From Hemerocallis citrina (taxonomy: Eukaryota; Streptophyta; Magnoliopsida; Asparagales; Asphodelaceae), in the NCBI GenBank assembly GCA_017893485.1, contig CM030363.1:173564686-173628685 (forward strand): a stretch of 64,000 nt of DNA, written 5' to 3'. The position numbers and the translations under genes are program-made. Positions 23,595-34,879 of this stretch are shown here, in pieces. Position 1 is the stretch's first letter; the number at the start of each line of letters is the position of its first letter. The notes under the pieces are model-generated. The model was not told the origin of the DNA. It ran no database searches and saw only the letters and a list, made by a program, of their open reading frames with translations.

Positions 23595-24062
23595 AAGCGA
23601 TGAAGATCGACTTCAACGCCATGATGGCCGATAGGTCCAAATTGGCCGGAGGCAGGAAGCGGAAGAGGGCGAGCGTGGCTGCCTCGTCAGCTCCGCAGCC
23701 CAAGGCCGCTTCGGCTTCCGCTCCGCCTCCTCCGTCTACCGAGGCGCCTTTGGAGGTGGTTGTTGCCGATGAGCCCTCGGTGCCTGAGGCCTCGGCCCCT
23801 GTTGACGGGGGCCTTTGATATTAACGCGGTGCTATCGCTCGAGGCTCCGCCGTTGACCGAAGCAGCTGAGGAGTTCCTGACCGAGCAGCACAAGCAGTTG
23901 TTTGTGCCGAACTGGCGGGTGAAGAATCACGACGAATTCCTCGGAAACTCGCAGATGTCGGTGCAGGTCGTCAAGCACCTGGCGACCCCGAAGGACAGAG
24001 CCGCACTGAAGGCGGGGACGGTCGGCGACGACACTTACGAAGTGGCTCGGTCGCTCGTATCG
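23595..24062 (+). CDS. Antisense gene A, exon 2 (frame break at 23807-23811)
   Basis: The exon starts after a GGTGCAG acceptor (intron 23509-23594, 86 nt) and continues exon 1 in frame. An Ala/Pro-rich linker follows. The frame then shifts at a run of five G (23807-23811); removing one G rejoins it to the conserved part (EQHKQLFVPNWRV, TPKDRAALKAGTVGDD). It ends at a GTAAGT donor after TCG, phase 0. Element B has the same conserved part and a frame break at a C run in the same linker. Confidence 0.68.
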
Positions 24063-24135
24063 GTAAGTTTCTTATTGCGAATTTCTTCAAGTTTACTGCT
24101 CGGCTTGTATATTGCGCTTATCGTTGTCTTCACAG

Positions 24136-24744
24136 GCTACCTGCCACTTCGGCCACCTCCTCGAGACATTCGCCGAGCAGGAGAAGGAGCTGAAGGCCGC
24201 CAGCGACAAAGACAGGGCAGAGAAGGTCAAGGCGGTTCGGCAACTCGAGGCCGAGCAGAGGCGAGTCGAGGCCTTGGAAGTCCGGGTCGCCAATCTTGTG
24301 GCCGACCTGGAAAGAGCCAAGGGACGACTTGATGCGGAGTCTGCCAAGGCTACGAAGGCTGCCGAGGAGCTGGCCGAGTCGGCGAAGTCTCTGGCCGACC
24401 TGAAGTCGGAGAAGGAGGCGCTGGCCGTGAAGATTAGGGCCGAGGTCGAGGCTGAGGTGAAGAAACACATGGCCAAGAACATGGAGATGTCCTATCAGAG
24501 GGCACTCGACCATGTTCAGGAACGTGTCCCCGGCTTCGAGCGGGTTGGCTACAGACTGTGGCCAGGGTTGCCTTCAGGCGGTGAGGAGGAGGGAGCCGAA
24601 GGCGACGAGGGGGAAGGCAACGACGAGGAGGAGGAGGCCGACCCTCCTGTGGCGACGCAGGTGGATCCCCAGGTCGAGGGGAGGAACGAGGGGCCATCTG
24701 GCGACGCACCCGTGGTCGAAGTGGCGACGCAGGTGGACCCCTGA
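24136..24744 (+). CDS. Antisense gene A, terminal exon 3: coiled-coil, acidic tail
   Basis: The exon begins phase 0 after a TTCACAG acceptor (intron 24063-24135, 73 nt) with ATCHFGHLLE. About 110 residues of Glu/Lys/Ala-rich heptad-like sequence predict a long coiled coil, and an acidic tail ends at TGA 24742-24744. Element B has an equivalent exon with the same CHF opening and acidic end. Together with exons 1-2 it would give a protein of about 680 residues if the exon 2 frame break is bypassed. Confidence 0.75.
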   Translation, partial: ATCHFGHLLETFAEQEKELKAASDKDRAEKVKAVRQLEAEQRRVEALEVRVANLVADLERAKGRLDAESAKATKAAEELAESAKSLADLKSEKEALAVKIRAEVEAEVKKHMAKNMEMSYQRALDHVQERVPGFERVGYRLWPGLPSGGEEEGAEGDEGEGNDEEEEADPPVATQVDPQVEGRNEGPSGDAPVVEVATQVDP

Positions 24745-24906
24745 TCCCCTCGCAAATTTTTGTAGTTTTTTTTTTAACAGTGTAATACCTTTTGCGGACT
24801 GGCCACTGCTTTGATGAATGAAAAAAGTGTTTTGATTTTGGACTTGTCTGTCTAAGTGTTTGGTTCGGTCATGTAGTTCTTCAATGTTGTCCCTCTTTCA
24901 TTTCAG

Positions 24907-25623
24907 ATTGCCGAGCAAGCTCGTATCACCGCGGCGGCTCGGCGCCGCGCGGAGTTATTTCAGCAGTCCCGGGAGGATCGTCTTGAGGGCGAGGTCCATC
25001 TGACGAGGAGAATACTTCATAATGTAGAGAGGAGGAACAGTGAGCTATTGGTCGAGCTGCACCATCTGCGGATAGTTGAGGCCGAATTATCTGCGAAGGA
25101 GGAAGAGTTGGTCCGGGTTTCGGCCGAACGAGATGACTTCGCAAGGAGGGTAGAACAGTTGCAAAGGGTGACGGTTGACAAGAGCATCGAGGTGACCCAC
25201 TTGCGCCGCGTTATATCTGACAGCGCCGAGTATCCTGGTTCGGCGAAACTTCCTCGATTCAAAGTAATTGTGAAGGACGACACGTTGAAGGACAGAATCG
25301 TCGAACTGGAGGAAGAGATTGCTCGGCTCAAACCTCAGCCGGTGAGGGCTAATGTCCGGAGTACTTCGTGCACTCGCGAAGAGATTGAGCGAGGGATTAC
25401 GTTCTATCAACTCGCGAGCCGAACCTCCATCGTCGGTCGGACAGCAGCCGACGCCCAAAGTGGGGTAGCGGTGTCCTCGAGTGGTGCTTCGGTTGGAGCG
25501 ACCGTCAGGGCCAGCGGTGAGGGGGCATCTCGATTCGTTGGCCTAGACACGAGCTCGGAGGTCAAGAAGCGCCGACCCAAGGTATCGCTGAACCGGAGCG
25601 TCCCCCTTCCGCAGAGGCAGTAA
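24907..25623 (+). CDS. Antisense gene A, alternative terminal exon 4: coiled-coil
   Basis: The open frame starts directly at a TTTCAG acceptor (24901-24906) in phase 0 with no early ATG (IAEQARITAAARRRAEL). It runs 239 codons to a stop at 25621-25623. Most is predicted coiled coil. The C-terminal motif VRANVRSTSCTREEIERG and the ending SLNRSVPLP are closely matched in element B. Because exon 3 ends in a stop, exon 4 needs splicing from exon 2 or another start. AATAAA follows at 25700. Confidence 0.72.
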   Translation: MAEQARITAAARRRAELFQQSREDRLEGEVHLTRRILHNVERRNSELLVELHHLRIVEAELSAKEEELVRVSAERDDFARRVEQLQRVTVDKSIEVTHLRRVISDSAEYPGSAKLPRFKVIVKDDTLKDRIVELEEEIARLKPQPVRANVRSTSCTREEIERGITFYQLASRTSIVGRTAADAQSGVAVSSSGASVGATVRASGEGASRFVGLDTSSEVKKRRPKVSLNRSVPLPQRQ

Positions 25624-25699
25624 ACGGGTCGTGTCGTGTCTTTGGGCTTCCGAACTGTCCTTTGTTGTAACCTTTTTGTAAATTTATCCAAGTTATATT

Positions 25700-25705
25700 A
25701 ATAAA
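25700..25705 (+). terminator. Polyadenylation signal after antisense gene A
   Basis: AATAAA lies 77 bp after the exon 4 stop in T-rich sequence, as expected for a plant 3' end. Confidence 0.5.
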
Positions 25706-26126
25706 ATTGGAGTTGGCTGGCTTCTTGTTGTGCTGTAATTGCTTTAGCTAGAGTTTGTTTGAGATGAACCGCAAGAAGTGTCTGCTTCGTCTAGCGCCTT
25801 GGCCACGACATTTTCGCCTAAGCCATGGTCCTGACTGTTGCTCGGTATATACCGGTGCGTCTCGGTGCCTCGGCAGTGGTGTAAATGTTTCGAGGCTGGG
25901 GACACGTGGCTTGATCTGGACGGTGGATCTTGATCAGGGCGTGGATCACGAGAGGGGAGGCGCGAGTCCCAAGAAAATGCTATCTTGTCGTTTTGTGGAC
26001 ACGTGGCGTGGTTAGGTCCGCTCATCGTACCCTAGCACATATTTTGAGACGATCTGACGGTGGTTTCGCCTCGGAAGGTTTTTTCGCCATATACGAGGGT
26101 CGGTCCCTCGTCCGCTCGGCTCGATG
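25706..26126. other. Module between antisense gene A and tandem array
   Basis: This is non-coding. It contains AAAATGCTATCTTGTCGTTT and CCATATACGAGGGTCGG near 25974-26103, the same module found on the other side of the antisense gene (20820-22080). Confidence 0.6.
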
Positions 26127-26905
26127 GTCGTGAGGGCAGTTCCGAACGGCTATCTACTTCCGGCTCGCCTAGGAGCGAACTTGCGAAGCAGAATCGAGCC
26201 AAGTGTTGGACTCCGAACCATCGTTAGGTTAGTTCAACGGTTGTGGGAGCAATTCTGAATGGCGAACGACTTCTAGCTCGCTTAGAAGCGAACTTGCGAA
26301 GCAGAATCGAGCCAAGTGTTAGACTCCGAACCATCGTTAGATTAGTTCAACGGTTGTGGGAGCAATTCCGAATGGCGAACTACTTCTAGCTCGCTTAGGA
26401 GCGAACTTGCGAAGCAGAATCGAGCCAAGTGTTGGACTCCGAACCATCGTTAGGTTAGTTCAACGGTTGTGGGAGCAATTCCGAATGGCGAACTACTTCT
26501 AGCTTGCTTAGGAGCGAACTTGCGAAGCAGAATCGAGCCAAGTGTTGGACTCCGAACCATCGTTAGATTAGTTCAACGGTTGTGAGAGCAATTCCGAATG
26601 GCGAACTACTTCTAGCTCGCTTAGGAGCGAACTTGCGAAGTAGAATCGAACCAAGTGTTGGACTCCGAACCATCGTTAGATTAGTTCAACGGTTGTGGGA
26701 GCAATTGCGAATGGCAAACTACTTCTTGCTCGCTTAGGAGCGAACTTGCGAAGCAGAATCGAGCCAAGTGTTGTACTCCGAACCATCGTTAGATTAGTTC
26801 AACGGTTGTGGGAGCAATTCCGAATGGCGAACTACTTCTAGCTCGCTTAGGAGCGAACTTGCGAAGCAGAATCGAGCCAAGTGTTGGACTCCTAACCATC
26901 GTTAA
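26127..26905. repeat. 113-bp tandem array (about 7 copies) of element A
   Basis: AGTTCAACGG recurs at 26231, 26344, 26457, 26570, 26683 and 26796, exactly 113 bp apart. In reverse complement the unit matches the 110-bp unit of element B (TTCGGAATTGCTCCCACA, ATGGTTCGGAGTCCAACAC). Arrays between pol and the 3' LTR are typical of Tat-lineage elements. Confidence 0.93.
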
Positions 26906-27077
26906 GTTGAAGAGTTAAAAGCAGAGAGATGTAAACAGTAGCAAAAATATGAAAAGACTTTATTCATTAATAACCAATGATCGGCTGCTTCTAAAGTTGC
27001 TAGCCGTTATTACAAGGAAAAATGAAAGAAAATCACTACAAGTAACAGGAAAGGAACGGTTCGTCATCTCGAATTAC

Positions 27078-28368
27078 TTAGAGAGGCGTTGTTGTTCTCT
27101 CTTGGTATTTTAAGAGATGGTCGGCATTCCAAGTCCTGGGGATCTCCCTGCCTTCGAGATCTTCTAGTCTGTATGTGCCGGGGCGGATTACTTTGGAGAT
27201 CTTGTAAGGTCCCTCCTAATTTGGGGCCAATTTGCTTTTCTGACCTGGGAATGAGATGGCCAACTTTCGGAGGACCAGGTCCCCTTCTTAGAGGTCCGTC
27301 GGATGGACTCTTTTGTTGTATGCTAGCTCGATTCTTCTTCGGTAGCTTTGTTGACGTATGGCAGCTCTTTCTCGGATTTCGTCTATCAGGTCTAGACTTG
27401 CTCTGAGTTCTCTAGCATTCTGCTCTTCTTCATAAGCTATCAAATGAGGAGAGGGTAACCCAACTTCTAGGGGAATGATGGCCTCGGACCCATAGGTGAG
27501 ATTGAATGGGCTCTCACCCGTTGGGGTCCGCTTTGTGGTGCGGCAGTTCCACAGCACGTTGGGAAGCTGATCAATCCACAAGCCTTTGGAACACTTGTCT
27601 AACCTCTTCTTAATGCCGGAGAGGATCTGTCAGTTGGCATTTTCGACTTGGCCATTCGACTGAGGGTGAGAGACGGAAGAGAACCGGTGTTGGATGGCAA
27701 GGTCTTCGCATAGAGCTCGGAAGGCAGCCCCAGTGAACTGGGTTCCGTTGTCTGTAATTAGGACCCTGGGGATGCCAAATCGGCAGATCACACTTTTCCA
27801 GAAGAATTGAACGACCTTGTTCTCAGTGATCGTGGCCAGGGGCTCGGCCTCTATCCATTTCGAGAAGTAGTCGATTGCCACGACTAAGAACTTGAACTGT
27901 CCGGGAGCTGGCGGGAATGGCCCTAGTAAATCCATCCCCCATATTGCGAAGGGGATCGGACTTGACAGGGAAGCCAGTGGAGCTTGTGGGAGGTGTCGGA
28001 TGTCGGAGTACTTCTGACAGGAGCTGCATTGCCGAACGTGTCGCTCAGCATCTCGTAGGAGAGTGGGCCAGAAATATCCGTAGTTCAACACTTTACGTGC
28101 TAGGGCCCTGGAGCCAGAATGTGTCCCTCCGATGCCCTCATGAAGTTCTTGCAGGGCGTAATCGGCTTGCCCGGGGGAGAGGCATCTCAGGTAAGGCCGG
28201 CCGTCAACCTGTGTGAAGGAGCGTTTGTATAGGATTCCTCCGATCAATGTGTAACGCTCGGCTCAGGTTCTAACTCTTCGTGCTTCCTTGGGATCCTCGG
28301 GGAGGAGTCCGTCCCTTAAAAATTCGATGAGGGGTTTCATCCAGTTGTCTTCGAGGAGGACAGGCAAT
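27078..28368 (-). pseudogene. Element A pol, 3' part: integrase
   Basis: Read on the minus strand, this opens ETLPVLLEDNW. It carries the H2C2 zinc motif region (NYGYFWPTLLRDAERH, CSSCQK), the core with AIDYFSKWIEAEP and LITDNGTQFTG, and HPQSNGQVENAN with the catalytic Glu. The C-terminal part (KYQERTTTPL) ends at TAA 27078-27080. In-frame stops occur near 28260 (R in B), 27640, 27295 and 27180 (W). All fit C-to-T change. The upstream half is at 43613-47407. Confidence 0.9.
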
Positions 28369-28373
28369 GTCTC

Positions 28374-28965
28374 TGATATGGCTAAAAATGGGGTTAAATC
28401 GAGACCGTCCAGATCGAGCACGAATCTTGAAGCACGGGGGTAAAAGGGTAATTTCACATACAAATGGATCCAAAATGGGTATTGGGTCCCCTTCTCACAG
28501 GGCCAACCACCCGCAAACGGACCCACTCTTATTGGGTTCGGGTTCCGACCCGAAACAAACCCATATCAGCAGGAGACAAACCAGGATCCCTGATTTGACC
28601 AAATCGGCATGCCTGATTTGCTCTCACCGGGAATTAGGAGATCTACTTTCCTTAACAAACTGTGAGGATTTTGCTCCGAACAGTTATACAAGGAATCAAG
28701 CCCCTAATCTCTCTCTTGGCGACTATAAATACAACCCCTCTACCACCGAGACCAGGTTAATCACTTTTTCACCACTTAAGCTCTTTCTTAACCTTTTCCT
28801 GATTACTGACAAGAGCGTCGGAGGGTGCGTCGCCGGAATCAACCCCGGTGTTTCGCACTTCCTTGCAGGTTGTGCCAGGAGCAAGAAGGCCGAGTCAATC
28901 GTTCAGGTGCTTTCCGGACTCACAAATTCTATCTGTTTACCCCCACACCGAAATCAGCGGTAACA
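28374..28965 (+). repeat. Element B 5' LTR
   Basis: It starts TGATATGGC and ends GGTAACA, with a TATAAAT box at 28724-28730 inside GACTATAAATACAACC. It is directly followed by the primer site. Confidence 0.95.
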
Positions 28966-28967
28966 GA

Positions 28968-28984
28968 TTGGCGCCGTCTGTGGG
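28968..28984 (+). other. Primer binding site of element B
   Basis: TTGGCGCCGTCTGTGGG lies two bases after the LTR. The same sequence is found in inverse at element A (47461-47478). TTGGCGCC-type sites are usual for Tat-lineage elements. Confidence 0.8.
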
Positions 28985-29034
28985 AAACCACCACACGAAC
29001 GACCTCAGCTTCTCCTTCCTCGCCTCCCATCGCC

Positions 29035-32000
29035 ATGCCTCCGAAGAAGAACAGATCCAAAGGATCCAACCGGGTGGCCAACCCCGCCGACCCTACGGAG
29101 GATACCCCCGTCAACCAAATTCCCCAATCTGGGCTTCCTCCGCCGACCCAACCGGTCCAGCCTCCTCATCCTCAGCAGCAACCCAACAATGGCCCCGCCG
29201 GTCTCAACGGCCAGAAGCTGAAGCAGCCCATCCAGGACCATGTCTCGGTCCGTAACGGGTCCTCGGACTCGATGGCCTCCCATAACCCCGACCAGAACCG
29301 CCAGAAGGAGAATGACCTCCGCACGCACCTTGACGAGAGGCGGGCCCGAGCGGGGGCCTCCCGACAGCGTCAGGCCGAGCGGTCACCTCGTCGCCGAGAC
29401 AGACAGAGATCTCCGTACCGGAGAGGCCGAGCGGCATCTCCCGAACACCGAAGGAGGAGGCCGCGTTCCCCCGAGGATCGGCATCGTACGAGGGACCGTG
29501 AGGTACCTATCAGCCGTGCCGAGTTCCTCCAGTTTCAGGAGACTGTACTGCAGGCCCTGAACGCCCGTGCCAACAACCAAAACCCCCCGAGGGTCCCAAC
29601 ACCCCCTCGGATTCCCAGTCCTCACCGCCGGTCACGAAGTCCTCTCCAGGCTCCCAGTCATCAGCAACATTACAGTCCCCGCCGATCCGAGGGATACCGG
29701 CGCCGAAGTCCACGCTCTCCCTCTTATGATGAAGAGTCCGAAGGGTCATACGGTTACCGGCGAGGGGACGATGCCTTTGACCGCCGCCTCCATGAGGTGG
29801 AGAGGCGCATTGTCCGTATGGACCGAGAAGAGGAGTCCAGAGCAGGGACTGTTCGCCCAAACCGACCGCCCTTCTCTCGGACAATCATGGAAGCTCGCAT
29901 ACCGAGGGGTTTCAAACCTCCGCAGTTTGAAACGTACTCAGGCGAGTCCGACCCAGTAGATCACGTCGAGAGTTTTAAGACTCTGATGCTGATCCACCAA
30001 GTCTCCGACGCCATACTCTGCAGGACCTTCCCGGCCACCCTTCGGGGTTCGGCTCGGGAATGGTATTCCAGGCTTGCCCCCGCCTCCATCTTTTCATTTG
30101 AGCAGTTTGAGACGCTGTTCATAACTCACTTTGGGAGCAGCCGACGGGCCGAGAAGACGAGTCTCTCCCTTCTGAACCTCCGACAGGAAAGGGGAGAGAA
30201 GCTGCGGGACTATGTGAAGAGGTTCACTGCAGAAGTCAGATCGATCGCCTCCCTAGACCAATCCGTGGCAACAGTGGCATTCCAGTCGAACGTCCTCAAC
30301 TCCAACCTCCGCTCGTCCCTAGCAAAGAAGCCGCCTACCAACTTCGCCGACCTCCTACTGAGGTGCGAGAAATACATCCGAGCCGAGGAGGCCGAGTCCC
30401 TCCCGAACTTCGGAGGACCCTCCTCCGGCTCGAAGAGGAAGGCAACGGAGGAAGAGGGGGCCAAGAAGACTATGAAGGACGGAGGCGGCCAGCGTCGTCC
30501 TCCCCCCAGGTTCGAGAAATTCACGCCCCTCACAACTAATGTCTCCACTATCCTCATGGAGGTAGAGAAGGAGGGGGTCCTCCCTCCAGCCCCGAGGATG
30601 CACAAACCGACGAAGAGGAGGGACAAAGACAAGTGGTGTCGGTATCACCGGGACCACGGGCACGAGACGAATGACTGTCGGGCTTTGAGAGATGAGATCG
30701 AAGCCCTCATCCGAAGGGAGCAGTTGGCGAAGTTCGTGAAGGCTAACGATCGGACAGATCGGAACTCTCCTCCCCCTCGGGGGGCTAACAAGCGGCGCGA
30801 AGTAACGCCTGAGTTCGAAGAAGAAAGGGTTCTACACATGATCCACGGGGGCCCCATGGGCGGCCCCTCTAATACGTCCCGGAAAGCCTTCGTCCGAGAG
30901 GTGAACTCGGTCCACAGTGCTCCTCCTTCCAAGGGCTTCGGTGTGCCCGTGTCCTTCTCCGACGCTGATCTCGAAGGAGTCCGAACCCCTCACTGTGATG
31001 CCCTCGTCATCGACCTCCGCATGGCCAACTTCAAGGTGCAGAGGATTTTGGTTGACAACGGGAGTTCGGTCAACATTCTATTCCTCTCGGCCTTCCAGGG
31101 CCTCCAGCTGTCCCGAGACCGTCTCAAACCGGCCGGATACACTCTACACGGGTTCACGGGGGTCCCGGTAACCATCGAAGGGGTAATAACCCTCGACGTT
31201 ACTGCGGGGAGCACCCCTACTACCCGGACCGAGCCCATGGACTTCATGGTTGTTGACGTCCCGGCAGCATACAATGTCATCCTCGGTCGCCCCGGCCTGG
31301 CCGCCCTTGAGGCCGTCCCATCAGCATACCATTTGAAGATGAAGTTCCCCACTCGGTCGGGAGTAGGGGAAGTCAGGGGGAGCCAGGAAACAGCTCGGAA
31401 GTGCTACATGACTTCCACCGGGGGACCAGTGCTTTCGCTCGAGACACTCGAGATCCCCGAGCCGAAGGCTCGCCCAACGTCCGAACCAGCGGACGAGTTA
31501 GAAGAAGTACTCTTCTCCGACGAGGATCCGAGCCGAAAATTCCTCGTCAGCAAGTCCTTACCGACCGTGCTATTCTCCGACCTTGTGAGATGCATCCGGG
31601 GTAACCGCGACCTATTTGCTTGGTCGGCCGCGGATATGCCCGGCATCTCCGAAGACTTGCTCGTCCACCGCCTAAGTGTCGAGCCGGGGTGCAAACCGGT
31701 TCAGCAGAAGAGGCGAAAGTTCGCTCCCGAGCGACAGCAGGCAATCAAGGAGGAAGTGAATAAGCTGCTGAAGGCCAAGTTCATCCAGGAGGTGAATTAT
31801 CCCGAGTGGTTGTCGAATGTTGTGATGGTCAAGAAGTCCAACGGCTCGTGGAGGATATGCATCAACTTCACCGACCTCAACAAAGCATGTCCGAAGGATC
31901 CCTTCCCTCTCCCGAACATCGACACCCTAATCGACGCCACCTCGGGCCATGAGCTCCTCAGCTTCATGGATGCCTTCTCGGGCTACAACCAAATCCGGAT

Positions 32001-34743
32001 GTTCCCTCCGGACATCCCGAAGACCTCCTTCGTCACCGACCAAGGCCTCTACTGCTACCGAGTAATGCCGTTCGGTTTGAAGAACGCGGGAGCCACCTAC
32101 CAGCGCCTCGTTAACAAGGTCTTTCAGCATCAGATCGGCCGAAATATGGAGGTGTACGTCGATGACATGCTCGTCAAGAGCATCCACGGCACCGACCATG
32201 TAGCCGACCTCCAAGAGGCGTTCGGCGTGTTGAGGAAGTACAACATGCGGCTAAACCCGAACAAGTGTGCGTTCGGAGTCTCCTCTGGCAAGTTCCTCGG
32301 TTTCATGGTGAGCCAGCGGGGGATTGAAGCTAACCCCGAAAAGATCAAAGCCATATTAGACATGGCCCCGCCTCGGAACGTCAGAGAAGTGCAGAAGCTC
32401 ACCGGTCGGCTCGCAGCCATCGGTCGGTTCCTCTCCAAGTCAGGGGAAAAGTGCCTTCCCTTCTTCAAGGCACTCCGAGGCGCTAAGGGATTTGAATGGG
32501 GCGAGGCACAGCAAGCGTCGTTCGACCAGCTGAAAGCCTATCTGGTGAACCCCCCTCTGCTCAGTAAGCCGGTCCCAGGCGAGCCTCTCTTTCTCTACTT
32601 GGCAGCCTCCGAGCAGTCCCTAAGCGCTGTCCTGGTCAGAGAAGAGGACCGGACCCAGAGGCCTATTTACTACGTGAGCAAGGTACTTCGGGATGCCGAG
32701 CTCCGTTATCCCGGGATAGAAAAGATAGCCTACGCCCTCGTCATGGCAGCAAGAAAGCTTCGGCCCTACTTCCAATCTCATTCAGTCATCGTCCTCACCG
32801 ATCAACCGCTCAAGCAAGTCCTCCATAAGCCCGAAACCTCGGGCCGGCTGATGAAGTGGTCGATAGAGCTGAGTCAGCACGACATCTCCTATCAGCCTCG
32901 GACGGCAATTAAGGCGCAGGCCCTCGCCGACTTCATTGTAGAGTCCACTATCCCTGAGGTCGGCCACGTCCCGAACGGACCCCCCATTTGGACAGTCTTT
33001 GTGGACGGATCCTCTTGCAGCGAAGGAAGCGGCGCCGGCATTATCCTGAACGGCCCTGATAGCTTCGTCCTACAGTATGCGATCCGCATGAACTTCAAGG
33101 CCTCGAACAACGAGGCGGAGTACGAGGCCCTCATAGCTGGCCTCGGACTCGCACGAAGCGCTGGGGTGCAACGCCTTCGGGTTCACAGCGACTCCCAACT
33201 AGTTGTGAATCAGGTCTTGGGCGAGTACGAGGCCCGGGATGAGCGGATGGCTAAGTACCTCGCCAAGGTTCGGGGTCTGATGGGTCAGTTCGAAGAAGCC
33301 ATCATCCAGCGTGTCCCTCGGGAGGAGAACTCACAGGCCGATGCTCTCTCCAAATTGGCTTCGTCTTCTCTGCAGGGTCTTGAGCAGACCGTGCTGATCG
33401 AAGTCCTCTCCAAGCCGAGCATCGAAGACGAGACGCCTAGCTCGATGGAGACATTGCCAGTCATGCTGCAAGACAACTGGATGAAGCCACTGGTAGAATT
33501 TCTAAGGGATGGAGTTCTGCCCTTAGATCCCAAAGAAGCTCGCCGAGTTAGAACCCGAGCCGAGCGCTATGTCTTAATCGAGGGCATCCTATACAAGCGC
33601 TCTTTCTCCCAAGTGGATGGCCGACCATATCTACGATGCCTCTCTCCGGAACAGGCCCAATATGCCCTACAGGAGCTTCATGAAGGGATCGGCGGGGCAC
33701 ACTCGGGATTTAGGTCCCTGGCCCGAAAAGCTCTGAATTATGGGTACTTCTGGCCGACACTTCTCCAAGACGCCGAGCGACACGTTCGGCAGTGCGGCTC
33801 CTGCCAGAGACACTCCAGCATCCGACGCCTCCCTCAAGCCAACCTCGCCTCCCTATCGAGCCCAATCCCCTTCGCGATGTGGGGAATGGACTTGGTAGGG
33901 CCTTTCCCTCCAGCTCCGGGCCAGCTCAAGTTTTTAGTCGTAGCTATCGACTACTTCTCGAAGTGGGTCGAGGCCGAGCCCCTCGCCACGATAACCGAGA
34001 ACAAAGTGGTGCAGTTCTTCTGGAAGAACATTATATGCAGATTCGGCGTCCCGCGCGTCCTCGTGACAGATAATGGGACATAGTTCACTGGCTCAGCATT
34101 CCGAACCCTGTGCGACGACCTCGTCATTCAACAGCGTTTCTCGTCGGTCTCGCACCCCCAGTCGAACGGACAAGCCGAGAACGCTAATAAGCAGATCCTT
34201 GCGGGGATCAAGAAGAGGTTGGACAAGTGCTCCAAAGGACAGTGGGTCGATCAACTCCCTAATGTGCTGTGGAACTACCGCACAAGCAAGCGGACGCCCA
34301 CTGGAGAGTCCCCTTTCAGCCTTACTTATGGGGCCGAAGCCGTAATACCCCTCGAGGTCGGAATTCCTTCCCCTCGGCTCATCGCCTATGACGAAGCACA
34401 GAATGCCAGGGAACTCAGAGGAAACTTGGACCTGATAGATGAACTGAGGGAAAGGGCTTCGATTCGGCAGCAGAATTACAGAAGGAGAGTCGAGCTAGCC
34501 TACAACAAGAAAGTCCGACCCGCCAACCTTGAACAAGGAGACCTGGTGTTGAGAAAGCTAGCCATATCCCTCCCCAGTCAGAAGGGCAAGCTAGCTCCGA
34601 ATTGGGAAGGGCCGTACCGGGTCGCAAAAGTTGTTCGGCCTGGGGCATATCGACTTGAGGACATGGATGGTAGAGAGCTCCCGAGGACCTGGAATGCCGA
34701 TCACCTCCTGAAATACCAAGAGAGCGCCCCGGCGCCTCTCTAA
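29035..34743 (+). pseudogene. Element B gag-pol polyprotein, one nonsense codon
   Basis: One frame runs from ATG 29035 (MPPKKNRSKG, soon after the primer site) to 34743, broken only by TAG at 34081. Domains in order: Arg/Pro-rich head; gag (about residues 310-410, REWYSRLAP); degenerate knuckle CRYHRDHGHETNDC (about 535); protease DNGSS (about 671); reverse transcriptase with YVDDM (about 1040); RNase H; a second, archaeal-type RNase H (FVDGSS, about 1321; HSDSQLVVNQV), a Tat hallmark; and integrase with D (AIDYFS), D (TDNG) and E (GQAENAN) spaced D-35-E. The stop replaces the Gln after TDNGT, so integrase would be cut inside its core. Confidence 0.93.
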
Positions 34744-34879
34744 GTAATCCGAGGTGTCGCGCCACTCCTCTCCTTTAACTTGTAACCTGTTCTATGAATC
34801 CTACTATGTAAAACGGTTCGCCGTCAAATATCAAATAAAGACAGTTCCATTTTGTTTGTAACCTGTTTTTTCCTCCCCT

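Noticed and set aside
26127..26905. Regularly spaced repeats that could suggest a CRISPR array
   Set aside because: Units are 113 bp with no spacers, inside a plant retrotransposon.
29005..33533. Many minus-strand frames opposite gag-pol of element B
   Set aside because: GC-rich coding DNA leaves the other strand open. None resembles the real antisense gene further right.
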